NCBI RefSeq assembly: GCF_000191065.1
Contig: NZ_GL872283.1
Coordinates: 1,239,721 to 1,303,720, forward strand
Direction of reading: 5' to 3'
DNA: 64,000 nucleotides
Origin: Prevotella multiformis DSM 16608
GTDB lineage: Bacteria > Bacteroidota > Bacteroidia > Bacteroidales > Bacteroidaceae
Shown here piece after piece: positions 9,158-18,427 of this stretch. The notes below the pieces were generated by a model. It did no database searches, was not told where the DNA came from, and saw only the letters and a list, made by a program, of their open reading frames with translations. Each line of letters begins with the position of its first letter. Position 1 is the first letter of the stretch. A program made the translations under genes and the position numbers.

Positions 9158-10981
9158 TCACCGCTTGAGCACCACCTGTTCGTTGCAGGCGTCTTTCCAT
9201 TTGCTTACAGCCTCGTTCCATTTCGGGATATTGGCAAGCGGTATGCGGCGGTGATTGATCTGCATTTTCTGATGGAAGACAATGGTGTTCCCCTTCCTTG
9301 AGAACCTGCAGGTAAGCACACCTTCCGGGGTCGAAAAAGTCTTGGAAGGTGGCAGATAGTCGACCTTGTAACCTGCAGGGACGGTGAGCACCGCCTGCCT
9401 TACGATGTTACACCGCACAGGCAGATAATAGTCGTTGACACGCCGGGCGGTGTCGATGCGGCTGTCGAAGAGGTTGTTGTGCGGATTCAGCTCGATGTAG
9501 ACTTCTCCGTCCATCAACTGCACGGCTGCCTTGTTGGTGATGCTGCCCGTAAAGCGTGCCCATTCGTGGCGGGCGTCCTTGTCGGCCCACTTCACGTCTG
9601 TCACGGTCATGCTGTGGGCATCGGAGTTCAGATTGCTGCCCAGGATGTCGTCACGGTTCTTGTTGCCGGCATCGTCTATCGTGCTCATGAACCACTCCTT
9701 CATGTCGCCGCGGAGATTGTAGGTTGCCTTTCCGACAAGCGCATCTCCCTGCAGGCTGTACTGATAGACAAGACTGTCGATGGATGCGTCAGCTCTCTGT
9801 ATCGGTACGATCTGCATCAGCGGTCTGTCCCCATTCTCGATCATCGCTTCCGAACCCTGTATGTACTGTGGCGTATAGGTGTACGGGATGTGGTTGCAAG
9901 TAGCGTCCATATACCGTGTCTTCCCCTTGTAAAAGAGTGTGCAGATGACGTGATTGGCACTGGCGAGTGTCGGCACGTCGCTCATTCTGTAAGGAATCTC
10001 ATCCGTACCGATGTCCGTCAGCCGGGCATCAAACCCCTGTGCCTTGAGGAGCGTCTTCAGCAGCAGAGCCATGCCTTTGCAGTCTCCATACCGTTTGCGG
10101 AGCACCTCCTTAGGGGTGTCCGGGCGGTGTCCGGACTGTCCGGCTTCAAAAGCCACATAGCGGATATGGTCCTGAACCCACCGATAAGTATTGCTGATAC
10201 GGTCCTCTTCCGTCCTGCTGTCCCGGTTGATTTCCTGCAGCAGTTCCTTCAGACCGGGTATCTCACAGTCTACATCTGCCATTTCCTTCGACCAGCTGTA
10301 AAGCCCGTTCACATCCTTGAATGGACCTATGATCAGCAGATAAGGATAGACGCTCGACATCGGCGGCATCCTCTTCTCCTGCCTCATCCGGTCGGCATCC
10401 GTCATGGTGTATTGGTAAATGTCGGCATCCGCAGTCGTCCTGTGGTCTGTCCGGATGTTGAATCCCTGGAAGTTCATCTCCTTGATGCGGTATCCTGCCA
10501 GCTGTCTGGGTATGGTGACCGTCACGGTCTTGCTGCGGATGAAGTAGTCCTCCAGCAGGTACAGCCTCGTGAAGTATTTGATGTCCTTGAAAGTCCGGTC
10601 GTAAGAGACGGTACAGGTCTTCCCTTTCTTGTCGATATAGCCCTGTACGACACAGGCCTTCGTGTCGTCATAGAAAACGTTTTCAGGCGTGACGTTCCGA
10701 TAGGTCTTCTGTCCTCTTCCCGACACGTCGTCCAAAGCGATGAACTCGCCGTACAGTATGTCGGTCTCCGGACGTACCGTGCCGGTCGAATTCGACTGAT
10801 AGGTAATTTCCTTTGAGTTCTTCACAATGGGTTTTCCATGTTCAAGCGTCAAGGTGTACTGTTCGTTGCATTGTGAGACGAGAATTTGGTCGTCCCACTG
10901 TTGTGCGTGCGATGCCGATGGTACCAGCATCAGCATTGCAGCTCCTGCTGACAGGAATAGCTGTTTTGGGTAGCAGTTCAT
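9158..10981 (-). CDS. DUF3857 / transglutaminase-like protein with intact triad
   Basis: A 607-residue exported protein with a signal peptide ending in ASHAQ. DUF3857 domain at about residues 40-230; transglutaminase core at about 260-380, with the Cys in RYGDCKGMALLLKTLL (near residue 301), the His in ASANHVIC (near 343) and the Asp in RYMDATCNH (near 356). These three form the classic papain-like/transglutaminase triad, so it is a candidate active cysteine hydrolase or cross-linker. C-terminal beta-rich tail (PAGYKVDYLPPSKTFSTPEGVLTCRF). It is first in a two-gene unit with the Cys-less copy downstream. Function is not established for the family in this context. Confidence 0.83.
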   Translation of the reverse strand: MNCYPKQLFLSAGAAMLMLVPSASHAQQWDDQILVSQCNEQYTLTLEHGKPIVKNSKEITYQSNSTGTVRPETDILYGEFIALDDVSGRGQKTYRNVTPENVFYDDTKACVVQGYIDKKGKTCTVSYDRTFKDIKYFTRLYLLEDYFIRSKTVTVTIPRQLAGYRIKEMNFQGFNIRTDHRTTADADIYQYTMTDADRMRQEKRMPPMSSVYPYLLIIGPFKDVNGLYSWSKEMADVDCEIPGLKELLQEINRDSRTEEDRISNTYRWVQDHIRYVAFEAGQSGHRPDTPKEVLRKRYGDCKGMALLLKTLLKAQGFDARLTDIGTDEIPYRMSDVPTLASANHVICTLFYKGKTRYMDATCNHIPYTYTPQYIQGSEAMIENGDRPLMQIVPIQRADASIDSLVYQYSLQGDALVGKATYNLRGDMKEWFMSTIDDAGNKNRDDILGSNLNSDAHSMTVTDVKWADKDARHEWARFTGSITNKAAVQLMDGEVYIELNPHNNLFDSRIDTARRVNDYYLPVRCNIVRQAVLTVPAGYKVDYLPPSKTFSTPEGVLTCRFSRKGNTIVFHQKMQINHRRIPLANIPKWNEAVSKWKDACNEQVVLKR

Positions 10982-11086
10982 TTTCTGTTATGTATTTGTT
11001 GTTTCAATTGTATGCGTTGGCTTGAATCCCTGGGACAGGCGATTGCCGGAGTCCTTACATACGGCCGGGTCGGTGTCCGGTCCTAT

Positions 11087-11174
11087 GGGAATGTTGTTCC
11101 CAGGCGTTGGGAATGCTGTTCCCAGATGTCGGGAATCCTGTTCCCAAGTGCCGGGAACGCAGTTCACGATACTC
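11087..11174. repeat. 22-bp periodic array, TTCCCA/TGGGAA family, copy 1
   Basis: Four units of exactly 22 bp begin with GGGAA at 11087, 11109, 11131 and 11153. Each has GGGAAT, about five variable bases, TTCCCA, about five variable bases. Half-sites therefore alternate in inverted orientation every 11 bp. It lies in the 233-base gap between the second uvrA and a DUF3857 gene. Related arrays are at 39057 and 52375. Confidence 0.85.
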
Positions 11175-11214
11175 CCTATGACGGGAGCTTTGTAGCTGTC
11201 CGGCGTATAGATGG

Positions 11215-14115
11215 TCAGCCGTCGGCCGCCAGCTTCTCCGCCAGATACTTCCCTGTCAGGCTGTCCTTGCATCGGGCAACCTCCTCGGGCGTACCTGCTG
11301 CGACGAGCTGTCCGCCCTTGTCGCCGCCGTCGGGCCCGAGGTCTATGACGTGGTCGGCACATTTGATGACATCGAGGTTGTGCTCGATGACAAGTATGCT
11401 GTGCCCACGGTCGATGAGGGCATCGAAGGCATGCAGCAGCCGCTGGATGTCGTGGAAGTGCAGGCCTGTCGTCGGTTCGTCGAAGATGAAGAGCGTCGGT
11501 TCCTGCTGCTCCTGTCCGATGAAGCAGGCGAGTTTGACACGCTGGTTTTCGCCGCCGGAGAGTGTCGACGAGCTTTGTCCGAGCTTGATATAGCCCAGGC
11601 CGACATCCTCCAGGGGCTTCAGTCTGCTGACGATCGCCCTGCGCTTATGCTTGCTGAAGAACTGGATAGCCTCGGAAACGGTCATGTTCAGAACGTCGTT
11701 GATGTTCTTTCCCTGGAACTGTACGTCGAGGATTTCACGTTTGAAACGCTGTCCGTGACATTCTTCACATTCCAGCACGAGATCGGCCATGAACTGCATT
11801 TCCACCGTGATGACTCCCGCCCCCTTGCATTCTTCGCATCGGCCGCCCTCGGTGTTGAACGAGAAATACTGCGGTGTGTAGCCCATCTGTTTGGATAGCT
11901 GCTGTTCGGCGAAGAGCTTTCTGATTTCATCGTATGCCTTCACATAGGTAGCCGGGTTGGAACGTGTGCTCTTGCCGATGGGATTCTGGTCTACAAACTC
12001 TACGTGTCTGATCTGTTTCCAGTCGCCGCCCAGTGATGAATATTCGCCCGGCGTATCGGCTATCTCGTCCAGGTGACGTTTGAGGGCAGGATAGAGGATT
12101 CCCTTTACAAGGGATGACTTTCCGCTGCCGCTGACTCCTGTCACGACGGTGAGTACATTCAGCGGAAACTTTACGTCCACTCCTTTCAGGTTGTTCATGC
12201 GTGCCCCTTTCAGTTCTATCGCCATGTTCCATGGACGTCGGCCGGCAGGAATTCTGATGACTTCTGCACCGGTGAGATACTTGATGGTATAAGAGCGTGG
12301 ATATTGCTCCAGCAGCTTTCGCGATGCCTTGTCGGCAGCATCTTCAACGTTGTTCTTTATCTGCTGGATGTCCGACACTTTTCCCTCGAAGACGATTTCG
12401 CCGCCCAGGCGGCCTGCATCCGGCCCGACATCAACCAGGTAGTCGGCGGCACGCATGATTTCCTCATCATGCTCTACTACAATCACCGTGTTGCCCAGTG
12501 CCTGGAGTTCTTTCAGTACATGGATGAGGCGGGCTGTGTCGCAGCTGTGCAGTCCGATAGAGGGTTCGTCGAGGATGTAGAGTGATCCGACGAGTGACGA
12601 GCCGAGGGAGGTGGTGAGGTTGATGCGCTGGCTCTCGCCGCCGCTCAGCGAGTTCGACTGCCGGTTGAGCGTCAGATAGCCCAGACCGACGTCCAGCAGG
12701 AACTGCAGCCGGCTTTTTATCTCGGCCAGCAGTCTCCTGCTGACTTCCTGCTCGTGGGCTGTCAGTTCCAGCCTGTCGAACCATTCCTTCAACCTGACAA
12801 TGGGCATATCGACAAGGTCTGTGATGGCCTTTCCACCGATCTTCACCCACGTAGCCTCTTTCTTCAGCTTCGTACCGTGGCAGTCCGGACAGACCGTCTT
12901 GCCCCGATAGCGGCTCAGCATGACGCGGTACTGTATCTTGTACTGGTTCTCTTTCACCATCTGGAAGAAGGAGTCGATGCAGACACGGTCGTGGATGTCT
13001 GCCTTCCTCTCGCCGGGCAGTCCTTTCCAAAGGCTCTCCTTCTCGGCCTTCGTCAGTTCATAGTAGGGCTTGAAGATGGGGAAGTCGTCTTTTGCCGCCC
13101 GCCGGCAGAACTCCTCTTTCCACGTGGCCATCTTGTCGCCGTGCCAGCATTGCACGCAGCCGTCATAGACGGAGAGGGAGGAGTCGGGGATGACCAGCTT
13201 CTCGTCGATGCCGATGATGCGTCCGAACCCTTCGCACGCGGGACAGGCCCCGAGAGGGGAATTGAAAGAGAACATATTGTCGTTCGGTTCTTCAAAACGG
13301 ATGCCGTCGGCCTCAAACCGGGTAGAGAAGTCGTAGGTGATCCTGGCGGGGAGAATCATCAGCTGCATATTGCCGTCGCCCTCATAGAAGGCGGTTTCGC
13401 AGGAGTCGGTGAGCCGGCTGACAGCGTCTTTGGAGCAGTCGACTGACATACGGTCGATGACCAGATAGATTTCCTTTTCCAGTCCTTCCCTCTCTTTCTC
13501 CTTGGTTTCCACATCAGGATGCGTACGCAGCCAGTCGTCTATGCGCATGAAGTCGTCATCGGCATAGATGCGGGCATAGCCTTCCTGGAGTTCCATTTCA
13601 AGCTGCTGGCGTGTGCTCCGGCCATCCACGACATGGAGCGGGGCGAGGATGCAGAACTTTGTCCCTTCCGAGTAGGACTTCACCTTCTCTATCACATCCT
13701 CCACAGAATGATGTTTCACCTCCACGCCCGACACGGGGCTGAAGGTGCGGCCTATGCGGGCATAGAGCAGGCGCAGATATTCGTAGATCTCGGTGGAAGT
13801 ACCCACCGTCGAGCGGGGATTGCGCGAGATGACTTTCTGCTCGATGGCGATGGCAGGGGGAAGGCCTTTGATAAAGTCTACCTCCGGCTTCGACATTCTG
13901 CCCAGGAACTGGCGGGCGTAGGCCGAAAGGCTCTCCACGTACCGGCGCTGCCCTTCGGCGTAAAGCGTGTCGAAGGCCAGCGAGGACTTACCCGACCCGG
14001 ACACTCCGGTAATGGCCACGAACTGCTCCTGCGGAATCTTCACGTCGATGTTCCTCAGGTTGTTGACCCGGGCGCCTTTCACCTCAATATACTTCACAGT
14101 TGTATCTTTTTTCAT
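11215..14115 (-). CDS. uvrA: UvrABC excinuclease subunit A, second complete copy
   Basis: A 966-residue ATPase of nucleotide excision repair. Visible: Walker [10 protein letters not shown] near residue 40, zinc-finger halves ACPACEGFG (about 290) and [11 protein letters not shown] (about 415), signature LSGGESQR, Walker [12 protein letters not shown], second Walker [10 protein letters not shown], the zinc module C-x2-C ([19 protein letters not shown]), second signature LSGGENQR and [11 protein letters not shown]. All parts of a full-length UvrA are present. The ATG at 14115 is chosen; a TTG nine bases upstream is also in frame. Bacteroidetes often carry two full-length uvrA genes; which one works with UvrBC in global repair cannot be told here. 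Divergent from the small gene at 14266. Confidence 0.94.
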   Translation of the reverse strand: MKKDTTVKYIEVKGARVNNLRNIDVKIPQEQFVAITGVSGSGKSSLAFDTLYAEGQRRYVESLSAYARQFLGRMSKPEVDFIKGLPPAIAIEQKVISRNPRSTVGTSTEIYEYLRLLYARIGRTFSPVSGVEVKHHSVEDVIEKVKSYSEGTKFCILAPLHVVDGRSTRQQLEMELQEGYARIYADDDFMRIDDWLRTHPDVETKEKEREGLEKEIYLVIDRMSVDCSKDAVSRLTDSCETAFYEGDGNMQLMILPARITYDFSTRFEADGIRFEEPNDNMFSFNSPLGACPACEGFGRIIGIDEKLVIPDSSLSVYDGCVQCWHGDKMATWKEEFCRRAAKDDFPIFKPYYELTKAEKESLWKGLPGERKADIHDRVCIDSFFQMVKENQYKIQYRVMLSRYRGKTVCPDCHGTKLKKEATWVKIGGKAITDLVDMPIVRLKEWFDRLELTAHEQEVSRRLLAEIKSRLQFLLDVGLGYLTLNRQSNSLSGGESQRINLTTSLGSSLVGSLYILDEPSIGLHSCDTARLIHVLKELQALGNTVIVVEHDEEIMRAADYLVDVGPDAGRLGGEIVFEGKVSDIQQIKNNVEDAADKASRKLLEQYPRSYTIKYLTGAEVIRIPAGRRPWNMAIELKGARMNNLKGVDVKFPLNVLTVVTGVSGSGKSSLVKGILYPALKRHLDEIADTPGEYSSLGGDWKQIRHVEFVDQNPIGKSTRSNPATYVKAYDEIRKLFAEQQLSKQMGYTPQYFSFNTEGGRCEECKGAGVITVEMQFMADLVLECEECHGQRFKREILDVQFQGKNINDVLNMTVSEAIQFFSKHKRRAIVSRLKPLEDVGLGYIKLGQSSSTLSGGENQRVKLACFIGQEQQEPTLFIFDEPTTGLHFHDIQRLLHAFDALIDRGHSILVIEHNLDVIKCADHVIDLGPDGGDKGGQLVAAGTPEEVARCKDSLTGKYLAEKLAADG

Positions 14116-14202
14116 TCCTTTCAACTTTCTTCTGTACAGTCCCCATCAACTTTTAAAAGAGTTTTAAAGGAGTCATGGGGATATGCAAAATTACAAAAAA
14201 CT

Positions 14203-14234
14203 TTTGGTTCTTTCTGATATTTGATTTATATTTG
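14203..14234 (+). promoter_or_regulatory. Bacteroidetes-type promoter
   Basis: TTTG at 14203-14206, 20 bases, then TATATTTG at 14227-14234. Start of transcription would be near 14241, 25 bases before the ATG at 14266. This is one of the best consensus matches in the window. Confidence 0.75.
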
Positions 14235-14265
14235 CAGCCACTATTTTATTTTTAAGAACAGAATT

Positions 14266-14670
14266 ATGAGAGTTAAGAAACTATTGGTGATGGCTTTGAT
14301 GGCGTGTCCCTTAATGGGGATGGCACAAAGCACATACGAGCAGATCGGCGACCCTGCCGGGACAACACAGGTGGAGAACAAGAAGGTGAGTGAGGCTTTC
14401 CAGCAGTGGCTGAGCCAGTACGAGGAGTGCGGCCGCAAGATCAATGAGGTGTCCGAACAGTACCAGCGGGAAGTCGAGAAGCGCGGCTATCCGAAGAAAA
14501 AGACCGTACAGGCGAAGATGGCACTGGTAAACCAGTACATCAGTCTGCTGAAGCAGGAGCGTGACTCACCCGATCTGAACCAGGACCTGGACGTAGAGAA
14601 AGTGAACAGCAAGATAAACATGTGGCAGAGCCAGCTCGAAGGTCTGGCAGCCTTGCTGAAGAAGATTTAG
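14266..14670 (+). CDS. small exported helical protein, function unknown
   Basis: 134 residues with a signal peptide (LLVMALMACPLMGMAQ) followed by a mostly helical, charged body (VSEAFQQWLSQYEECGRKINEVSEQYQREVEK in two parts, then KMALVNQYISLLKQERD and INMWQSQLEGLAALLKKI) that looks able to form a coiled coil. I recognise no family. The ATG at 14266 begins the signal peptide and sits just after a strong promoter, so the longer open frame from 14221 is not used. The gene stands alone, with a terminator 38 bases after its stop, and is probably a periplasmic monocistronic product. Confidence 0.72.
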   Translation: MRVKKLLVMALMACPLMGMAQSTYEQIGDPAGTTQVENKKVSEAFQQWLSQYEECGRKINEVSEQYQREVEKRGYPKKKTVQAKMALVNQYISLLKQERDSPDLNQDLDVEKVNSKINMWQSQLEGLAALLKKI

Positions 14671-14707
14671 CAGAGACTTTCCACGCAATTTCACGGGCGG
14701 GGCATGC

Positions 14708-14767
14708 AAAAAGTCCAGCCGGCAGAGACTGACAAGGTCGTCAGTATCTGCCGGCTGGATTTCTTTC
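14708..14767. terminator. long hairpin between convergent genes
   Basis: Arms TCCAGCCGGCAGAGACTGAC and its near-perfect complement around a short loop, flanked by AAAAAG on the left and TTTCTTT on the right. It lies between the + strand gene ending at 14670 and the - strand gene ending at 14795, so it probably stops both. Confidence 0.8.
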
Positions 14768-14794
14768 ACACACGTTCTGCGGGACGGGACGGCT

Positions 14795-15460
14795 CTATTG
14801 CTCCATGCCTTCAGTGGTCAGCAGGACTTTCTTCTTTCCTCTCCTCGCTTCAAAATAAGGCGGCTCGTCCCTCAGGGAGATGCTGTCGTAACTGAAAGGG
14901 GCGACGACCGTATCTCTTCCGTCGGGAAGGATCAGACCGAGCTTCCCGCCCAGCTGTGCAATGACCGGCATCGTACGCAGGTCGTCGACATAGACATAAC
15001 AGGTGCGCAGGAACTCGTACTTGGGTTCGACGAGCGTACGCCCTCTGTGGTCGAGGATTCCGAACTTTCCCCTGCGTTCAATCACTTCATGATACTGGAT
15101 GTATATCTCACGGATGAGATTCAGGTATCTGACCATCTTCCGCTTGTCGTTTACCAGCGTGACAAGATAAGCGAAGGTGTCGGAGTAGTTGGCCATTGCA
15201 CGGGCCAGGACAATCTTCATGTCCAGTCCCTTGATGGCTTTCCGGTTGAGGTCGATGTACCGGGCTATGGCGGTTTCCTTCTCGCGCAGCGGAAGGTCTT
15301 TCAGATGCTCTTCAAAGCGCAGCATCTGCTGTTTGCTGCCGTGCATGGCCTTGATATATCGATGTATCTGCCGTCCCATCTCTATACATACGAAATGACG
15401 GATCTGCTGCTCTTCTATGGGGTCAGCATACTCCTGGTTGAAGTTGTCTTGCGTAATCAT
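14795..15460 (-). CDS. WG-repeat-like protein
   Basis: 221 residues without a signal peptide. The first 130 residues are helical and charged (IEEQQIRHFVCIEMGRQIHRY and similar). The last 80 contain two degenerate WG-type repeats: GKFGILDHRGRTLVEPKYEFL and GKLGLILPDGRDTVVAPFSYDSI, the G-x-x-G-[IL]-[IL]-D-x-x-G pattern typical of WG beta repeats. Its role is unknown; such proteins are common in Bacteroidetes and are thought to mediate protein contacts. It is a single gene, convergent with the small exported protein upstream of it in the window. Confidence 0.7.
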   Translation of the reverse strand: MITQDNFNQEYADPIEEQQIRHFVCIEMGRQIHRYIKAMHGSKQQMLRFEEHLKDLPLREKETAIARYIDLNRKAIKGLDMKIVLARAMANYSDTFAYLVTLVNDKRKMVRYLNLIREIYIQYHEVIERRGKFGILDHRGRTLVEPKYEFLRTCYVYVDDLRTMPVIAQLGGKLGLILPDGRDTVVAPFSYDSISLRDEPPYFEARRGKKKVLLTTEGMEQ

Positions 15461-15793
15461 GGGCTTTGTCTTTTATTGTTTTCGCCAAAGTTACGGACTT
15501 TTCACTGTTCTGCCAAGAAAAAATAAGACTTTTTAGCAGGTGGGAGGAGGATAAAGTGCCCGCTCAAGAGAGCAGCGGCTGACAGGCGACTGACGGTCGG
15601 TCAGCAGGGACACCCGCTCCCGTCTGCCTGCAATACGGCAGGTTTCCCGGACCGACGGTTCCGGTACCATGCCTGACGGGATGTCCGGGACGTCATCATG
15701 CGCCGGACACCGGCGGACGGAATTGAGGATAAAGAAGAGCGAGAAAGGGGGATGGGGCTGGAAGCGGCAGACGGAGAACCCGGCAGGGGGGAT
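15461..15793. other. intergenic stretch without a recognisable gene
   Basis: 333 bases between the start of the WG-repeat gene and the stop of nrnA. GC-rich apart from the promoter-like A/T patch at 15480-15540. Short self-complementary stretches (GACTGACGGTCGGTCAG near 15590) are visible but no clean terminator or conserved frame. Confidence 0.5.
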
Positions 15794-16831
15794 CTACCGC
15801 AGTTCTTCCTTGTAATAGAGTATCGCCTTGATGACAATCTGTTCTGCTTCTTCGATGGTGCAGTGCAGTCTGCCGCCGGACGCGTCAGCATGGCCGCCGC
15901 CGTTGAAGAATCTTGCCGCCATGGGCTGGCAGTGGAAACCGTTGCTGGAACGTAGGCTGACCAGTACGAGGCTGGGCTTCTCCGTGTCCTCACGTAAAGA
16001 GATGCTCAGCTTGAGACCTTTGATCTGCTGCGGGACGTTCACAAGCCCCTCCATATCGCCCTTGATGAAATGGAACTTCGTCATCTCTTCTTTCGTCACC
16101 GTGTAATAGGAGGCGTGCAGCTCCTCTATGACCTTCATCTTGTTGAGGATGATGTGGGCACGCAGGCGCAGCGCATTGGAAGAATAATTATGGAATACCC
16201 GGTTGTAGATTTCATCCTTGTCGATTCCCTTTGCCAGCAGCTGGCCGATGATGTAGAATATCTCGGGACGGGAGGAATTGTAAGTGAAACCGCCCGTATC
16301 CGTCATCATGCCGCAGTAGATGCAGGCCGCACACTGTCTTGTCATTTCACCGTATCCTCCCAGCTGGCTGATCAGCCGGAAGACGATTTCGCTCGTACTC
16401 GACATTTCCGGGTGAGAGACGGTCAGGGCATTGTCCGTGTCAGGCTCCAGATGATGGTCGACGAGCAGGCGCAGGGCGTTACTGTGCTCGAGCACCTCCT
16501 GCATGGCATCCACACGCGAGTTCTGGTTGAAGTCGAGACAGCAGACGAGGTCGGCTTCCCGGAAGGCCTTTTCCACCTCCTTGGGACGCCTGTCGTAACG
16601 GATGACACAATTATGTCCCGGGAGCCAGTGCAGGAAATCGGGCGTGGCATCGGGCATGCAGACCTTGATGTCGGTCTTGCCGATCTGCTGCAGATAGTGC
16701 ATCCATGCCAATGAAGAGCCGATGGCATCACCGTCCGGCGACTTGTGGGCGCAGATTACAATGTGTGTGGCATGGGAAAGAAGGTTGCGAAGGGTCGCAG
16801 TCTCTTCCGTGGACAGTAAGTTCAAATCCAT
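15794..16831 (-). CDS. nrnA: DHH-family bifunctional oligoribonuclease / pAp phosphatase
   Basis: A 345-residue cytoplasmic phosphoesterase that degrades short RNA oligonucleotides (nanoRNAs) and pAp. DHH signature blocks are all present: HKSPDGDAIGSSLAW near residue 32, CCLDFNQNSR, LLVDHHLEPD (the DHH motif), MMTDTGGFTY, and the DHHA1 block NGGGHADASGG near the end. Length is normal for NrnA. The ATG at 16831 begins MDLNLLSTEET; the longer open frame to 17080 would be GC-rich sequence with no homology and overlaps the neighbour's 3' end, so it is rejected. Downstream of the sugar nucleotidyltransferase with a 152-base gap. Confidence 0.9.
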   Translation of the reverse strand: MDLNLLSTEETATLRNLLSHATHIVICAHKSPDGDAIGSSLAWMHYLQQIGKTDIKVCMPDATPDFLHWLPGHNCVIRYDRRPKEVEKAFREADLVCCLDFNQNSRVDAMQEVLEHSNALRLLVDHHLEPDTDNALTVSHPEMSSTSEIVFRLISQLGGYGEMTRQCAACIYCGMMTDTGGFTYNSSRPEIFYIIGQLLAKGIDKDEIYNRVFHNYSSNALRLRAHIILNKMKVIEELHASYYTVTKEEMTKFHFIKGDMEGLVNVPQQIKGLKLSISLREDTEKPSLVLVSLRSSNGFHCQPMAARFFNGGGHADASGGRLHCTIEEAEQIVIKAILYYKEELR

Positions 16832-16983
16832 TCGTTGTAAGCGGTATAAGGCGTTTATGAGGGCAATAAAGAAGGATGTGGCGCCTCCCCGGCAATGGAA
16901 GGGGAACCCGGCAGCCCCTGTCCCCCACGCCGGCCTTGCCTCTGAACAGGCACAGGACAGGCATCGGGAACAGGGGATGGACA

Positions 16984-17895
16984 TCAGAACAGCTTGGTCG
17001 GATAGACACCTCCGTCGACCAGCGCCTGGATTTTGTCGACCACACTCTGCCGGTCGGCAGCATAAGTGACGCCGAACCACTTGCTGGTGGTATCGAGGAC
17101 TTTCACGGTGGCTGTACCGTCGTTGATCAGTTTGTTCACCATCAGCGGAATGAAATACTCCGACTTCTTGTTCTCCATGTTCTTCGGATCAGAGAGAAAC
17201 TCCCTGAAATAGGCCTCACTGTATTCAAAATAGTCAGGCGTGAAACCCCATACATTCATGGAAACCGGCGTGTTCTCACCGACTGCAATCCAGTCGCCCT
17301 TCTCATCTTTGTACTTGATTTCACCCTCTCGGCGTTCGATCTCCGTTCGTTCCACAACGGTCGTCAGATTGCCTTCCGCATTGGTCGAGCAGATGCCGCG
17401 GGCCACCGTACCGTTCTCGCTCAGCGTATTGCCGACACGGAAGCCCACCATGGCATAGCGGTTTCTGGCTCCCTCCGGAAGGTCTGCAAGGAATTTCCCG
17501 ATGACCTTGAAGCAGTCGCGGTTGTAGAAATCGTCGCAGTTGATGACGCAGAAAGGCTCCTTGACGACATCCTTCGCCATCAGTACGGCATGGTTCGTGC
17601 CCCATGGCTTCTCGCGCCCTTCCGGTACGGAAAATCCCTCCGGCAGTGCATCAATGCTCTGGAAGACAAGCTCGGCAGGGATATGTCCTTCGTATTTCGA
17701 CAGTACCTGACGGCGGAACTGCTCTTCAAAATCCTTGCGGATGACGAAGACTATCTTTCCGAATCCGGCCTGAATGGCATCATAAATGGAGTAGTCCATG
17801 ATGGTCTCACCGTTGGGTCCCAGTTCGTCGAGCTGCTTCAGCCCGCCGTAGCGGCTTCCCATTCCTGCCGCAAGAAGCAATAATGTAGGTTTCAT
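16984..17895 (-). CDS. sugar-phosphate nucleotidyltransferase
   Basis: 303 residues. The N-terminus LLLLAAGMGSRYGGLKQL is the nucleotide-binding loop of NTP_transferase enzymes that join a sugar 1-phosphate to a nucleotide. Further blocks: GETIMDYSIYDAIQAGFGKIVFVIRKDF, GTNHAVLMAKDVV, and CVINCDDFYNRD with the metal-binding DD. The C-terminal part (NVWGFTPDYFEYSE and FIPLMVNKLIN) is typical of a Bacteroidetes group usually called nucleotidyltransferase only. UTP or GTP use and the sugar cannot be decided. The ATG at 17895 follows a TACCTTTG -7 box at 17936-17943 on the minus strand, which excludes the longer frame from 18108. Confidence 0.85.
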   Translation of the reverse strand: MKPTLLLLAAGMGSRYGGLKQLDELGPNGETIMDYSIYDAIQAGFGKIVFVIRKDFEEQFRRQVLSKYEGHIPAELVFQSIDALPEGFSVPEGREKPWGTNHAVLMAKDVVKEPFCVINCDDFYNRDCFKVIGKFLADLPEGARNRYAMVGFRVGNTLSENGTVARGICSTNAEGNLTTVVERTEIERREGEIKYKDEKGDWIAVGENTPVSMNVWGFTPDYFEYSEAYFREFLSDPKNMENKKSEYFIPLMVNKLINDGTATVKVLDTTSKWFGVTYAADRQSVVDKIQALVDGGVYPTKLF

Positions 17896-18246
17896 TTTCT
17901 TTCTGAATAGATGGTTTATATAATTGTTCGAATTGCAAAGGTAGCAAAAAAAATGGGAAACTCCGCCATCTTGCAATGCCAAAAATGTCACAGCCCCAAG
18001 TGCGGGGGCACGCCGCACGGCATGCGACCGTTTCCTGCCGGTGCCGCTCCGGACTTGCGGGGGCTCGCCCTCCATGCGTGGGGACGCGGAATCCGACATG
18101 CCGGGCAACGACGGAGAGACGGCTGGGGGGAGGGACGATCCGCAATGTTCCTGGGCGCAGCTCCGGATGAGCCAGGGGAAGGGGGAAAAAGCGGAAACGA
18201 AAAGTTGTTTCCTGCCGTTCCACTTTCATATCCAGGTTTTTCGCAT

Positions 18247-18254
18247 TATCTTTG
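18247..18254 (+). promoter_or_regulatory. probable -7 element of the HU-like gene
   Basis: TATCTTTG matches TAnnTTTG. The -33 region is weak (TTTC at 18224). Transcription from here would begin near 18261 and give a leader of about 167 nt that includes the whole CTACATGTA array. Confidence 0.45.
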
Positions 18255-18272
18255 CATACAGTTAGAGAAATC

Positions 18273-18353
18273 ATCTACACGTAGAGAAAATATTATCTAC
18301 ATGTAAATAGTCAAACCTCTACATGTTGATAAAACATTATCTACATGTAAATA
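18273..18353 (+). repeat. four CTACATGTA palindromes at exact 22-bp spacing
   Basis: CTACACGTA, CTACATGTA, CTACATGTT and CTACATGTA start at 18275, 18297, 18319 and 18341, each 22 bp apart. A fifth hairpin, GCACG..CGTGC at 18367-18384, follows. The array lies between the -7 box and the ATG of an HU-like DNA-binding protein, so it may be an operator or a structured leader. Confidence 0.85.
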
Positions 18354-18427
18354 ATACTACGACACCGCACGATTTAAAACGTGCAGGGCGCAGGTTGTGA
18401 ACAGAAAACTCCAGAATACTGAAAGAA

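Noticed and set aside
9479..10816. Long + strand frame of 445 codons
   Set aside because: Antisense to the transglutaminase-like gene, whose frame has the catalytic triad.
18273..18353. CTACATGTA repeats as a small CRISPR or plasmid-type origin iterons
   Set aside because: The repeated cores are only nine bases with short free spacers; no cas, rep or dnaA-like gene or DnaA boxes lie nearby. An operator or leader fits better.
18360..18400. Possible tRNA-like fold in the HU leader
   Set aside because: Only one hairpin (GCACG..CGTGC) is present; no cloverleaf arms or T-loop sequence.
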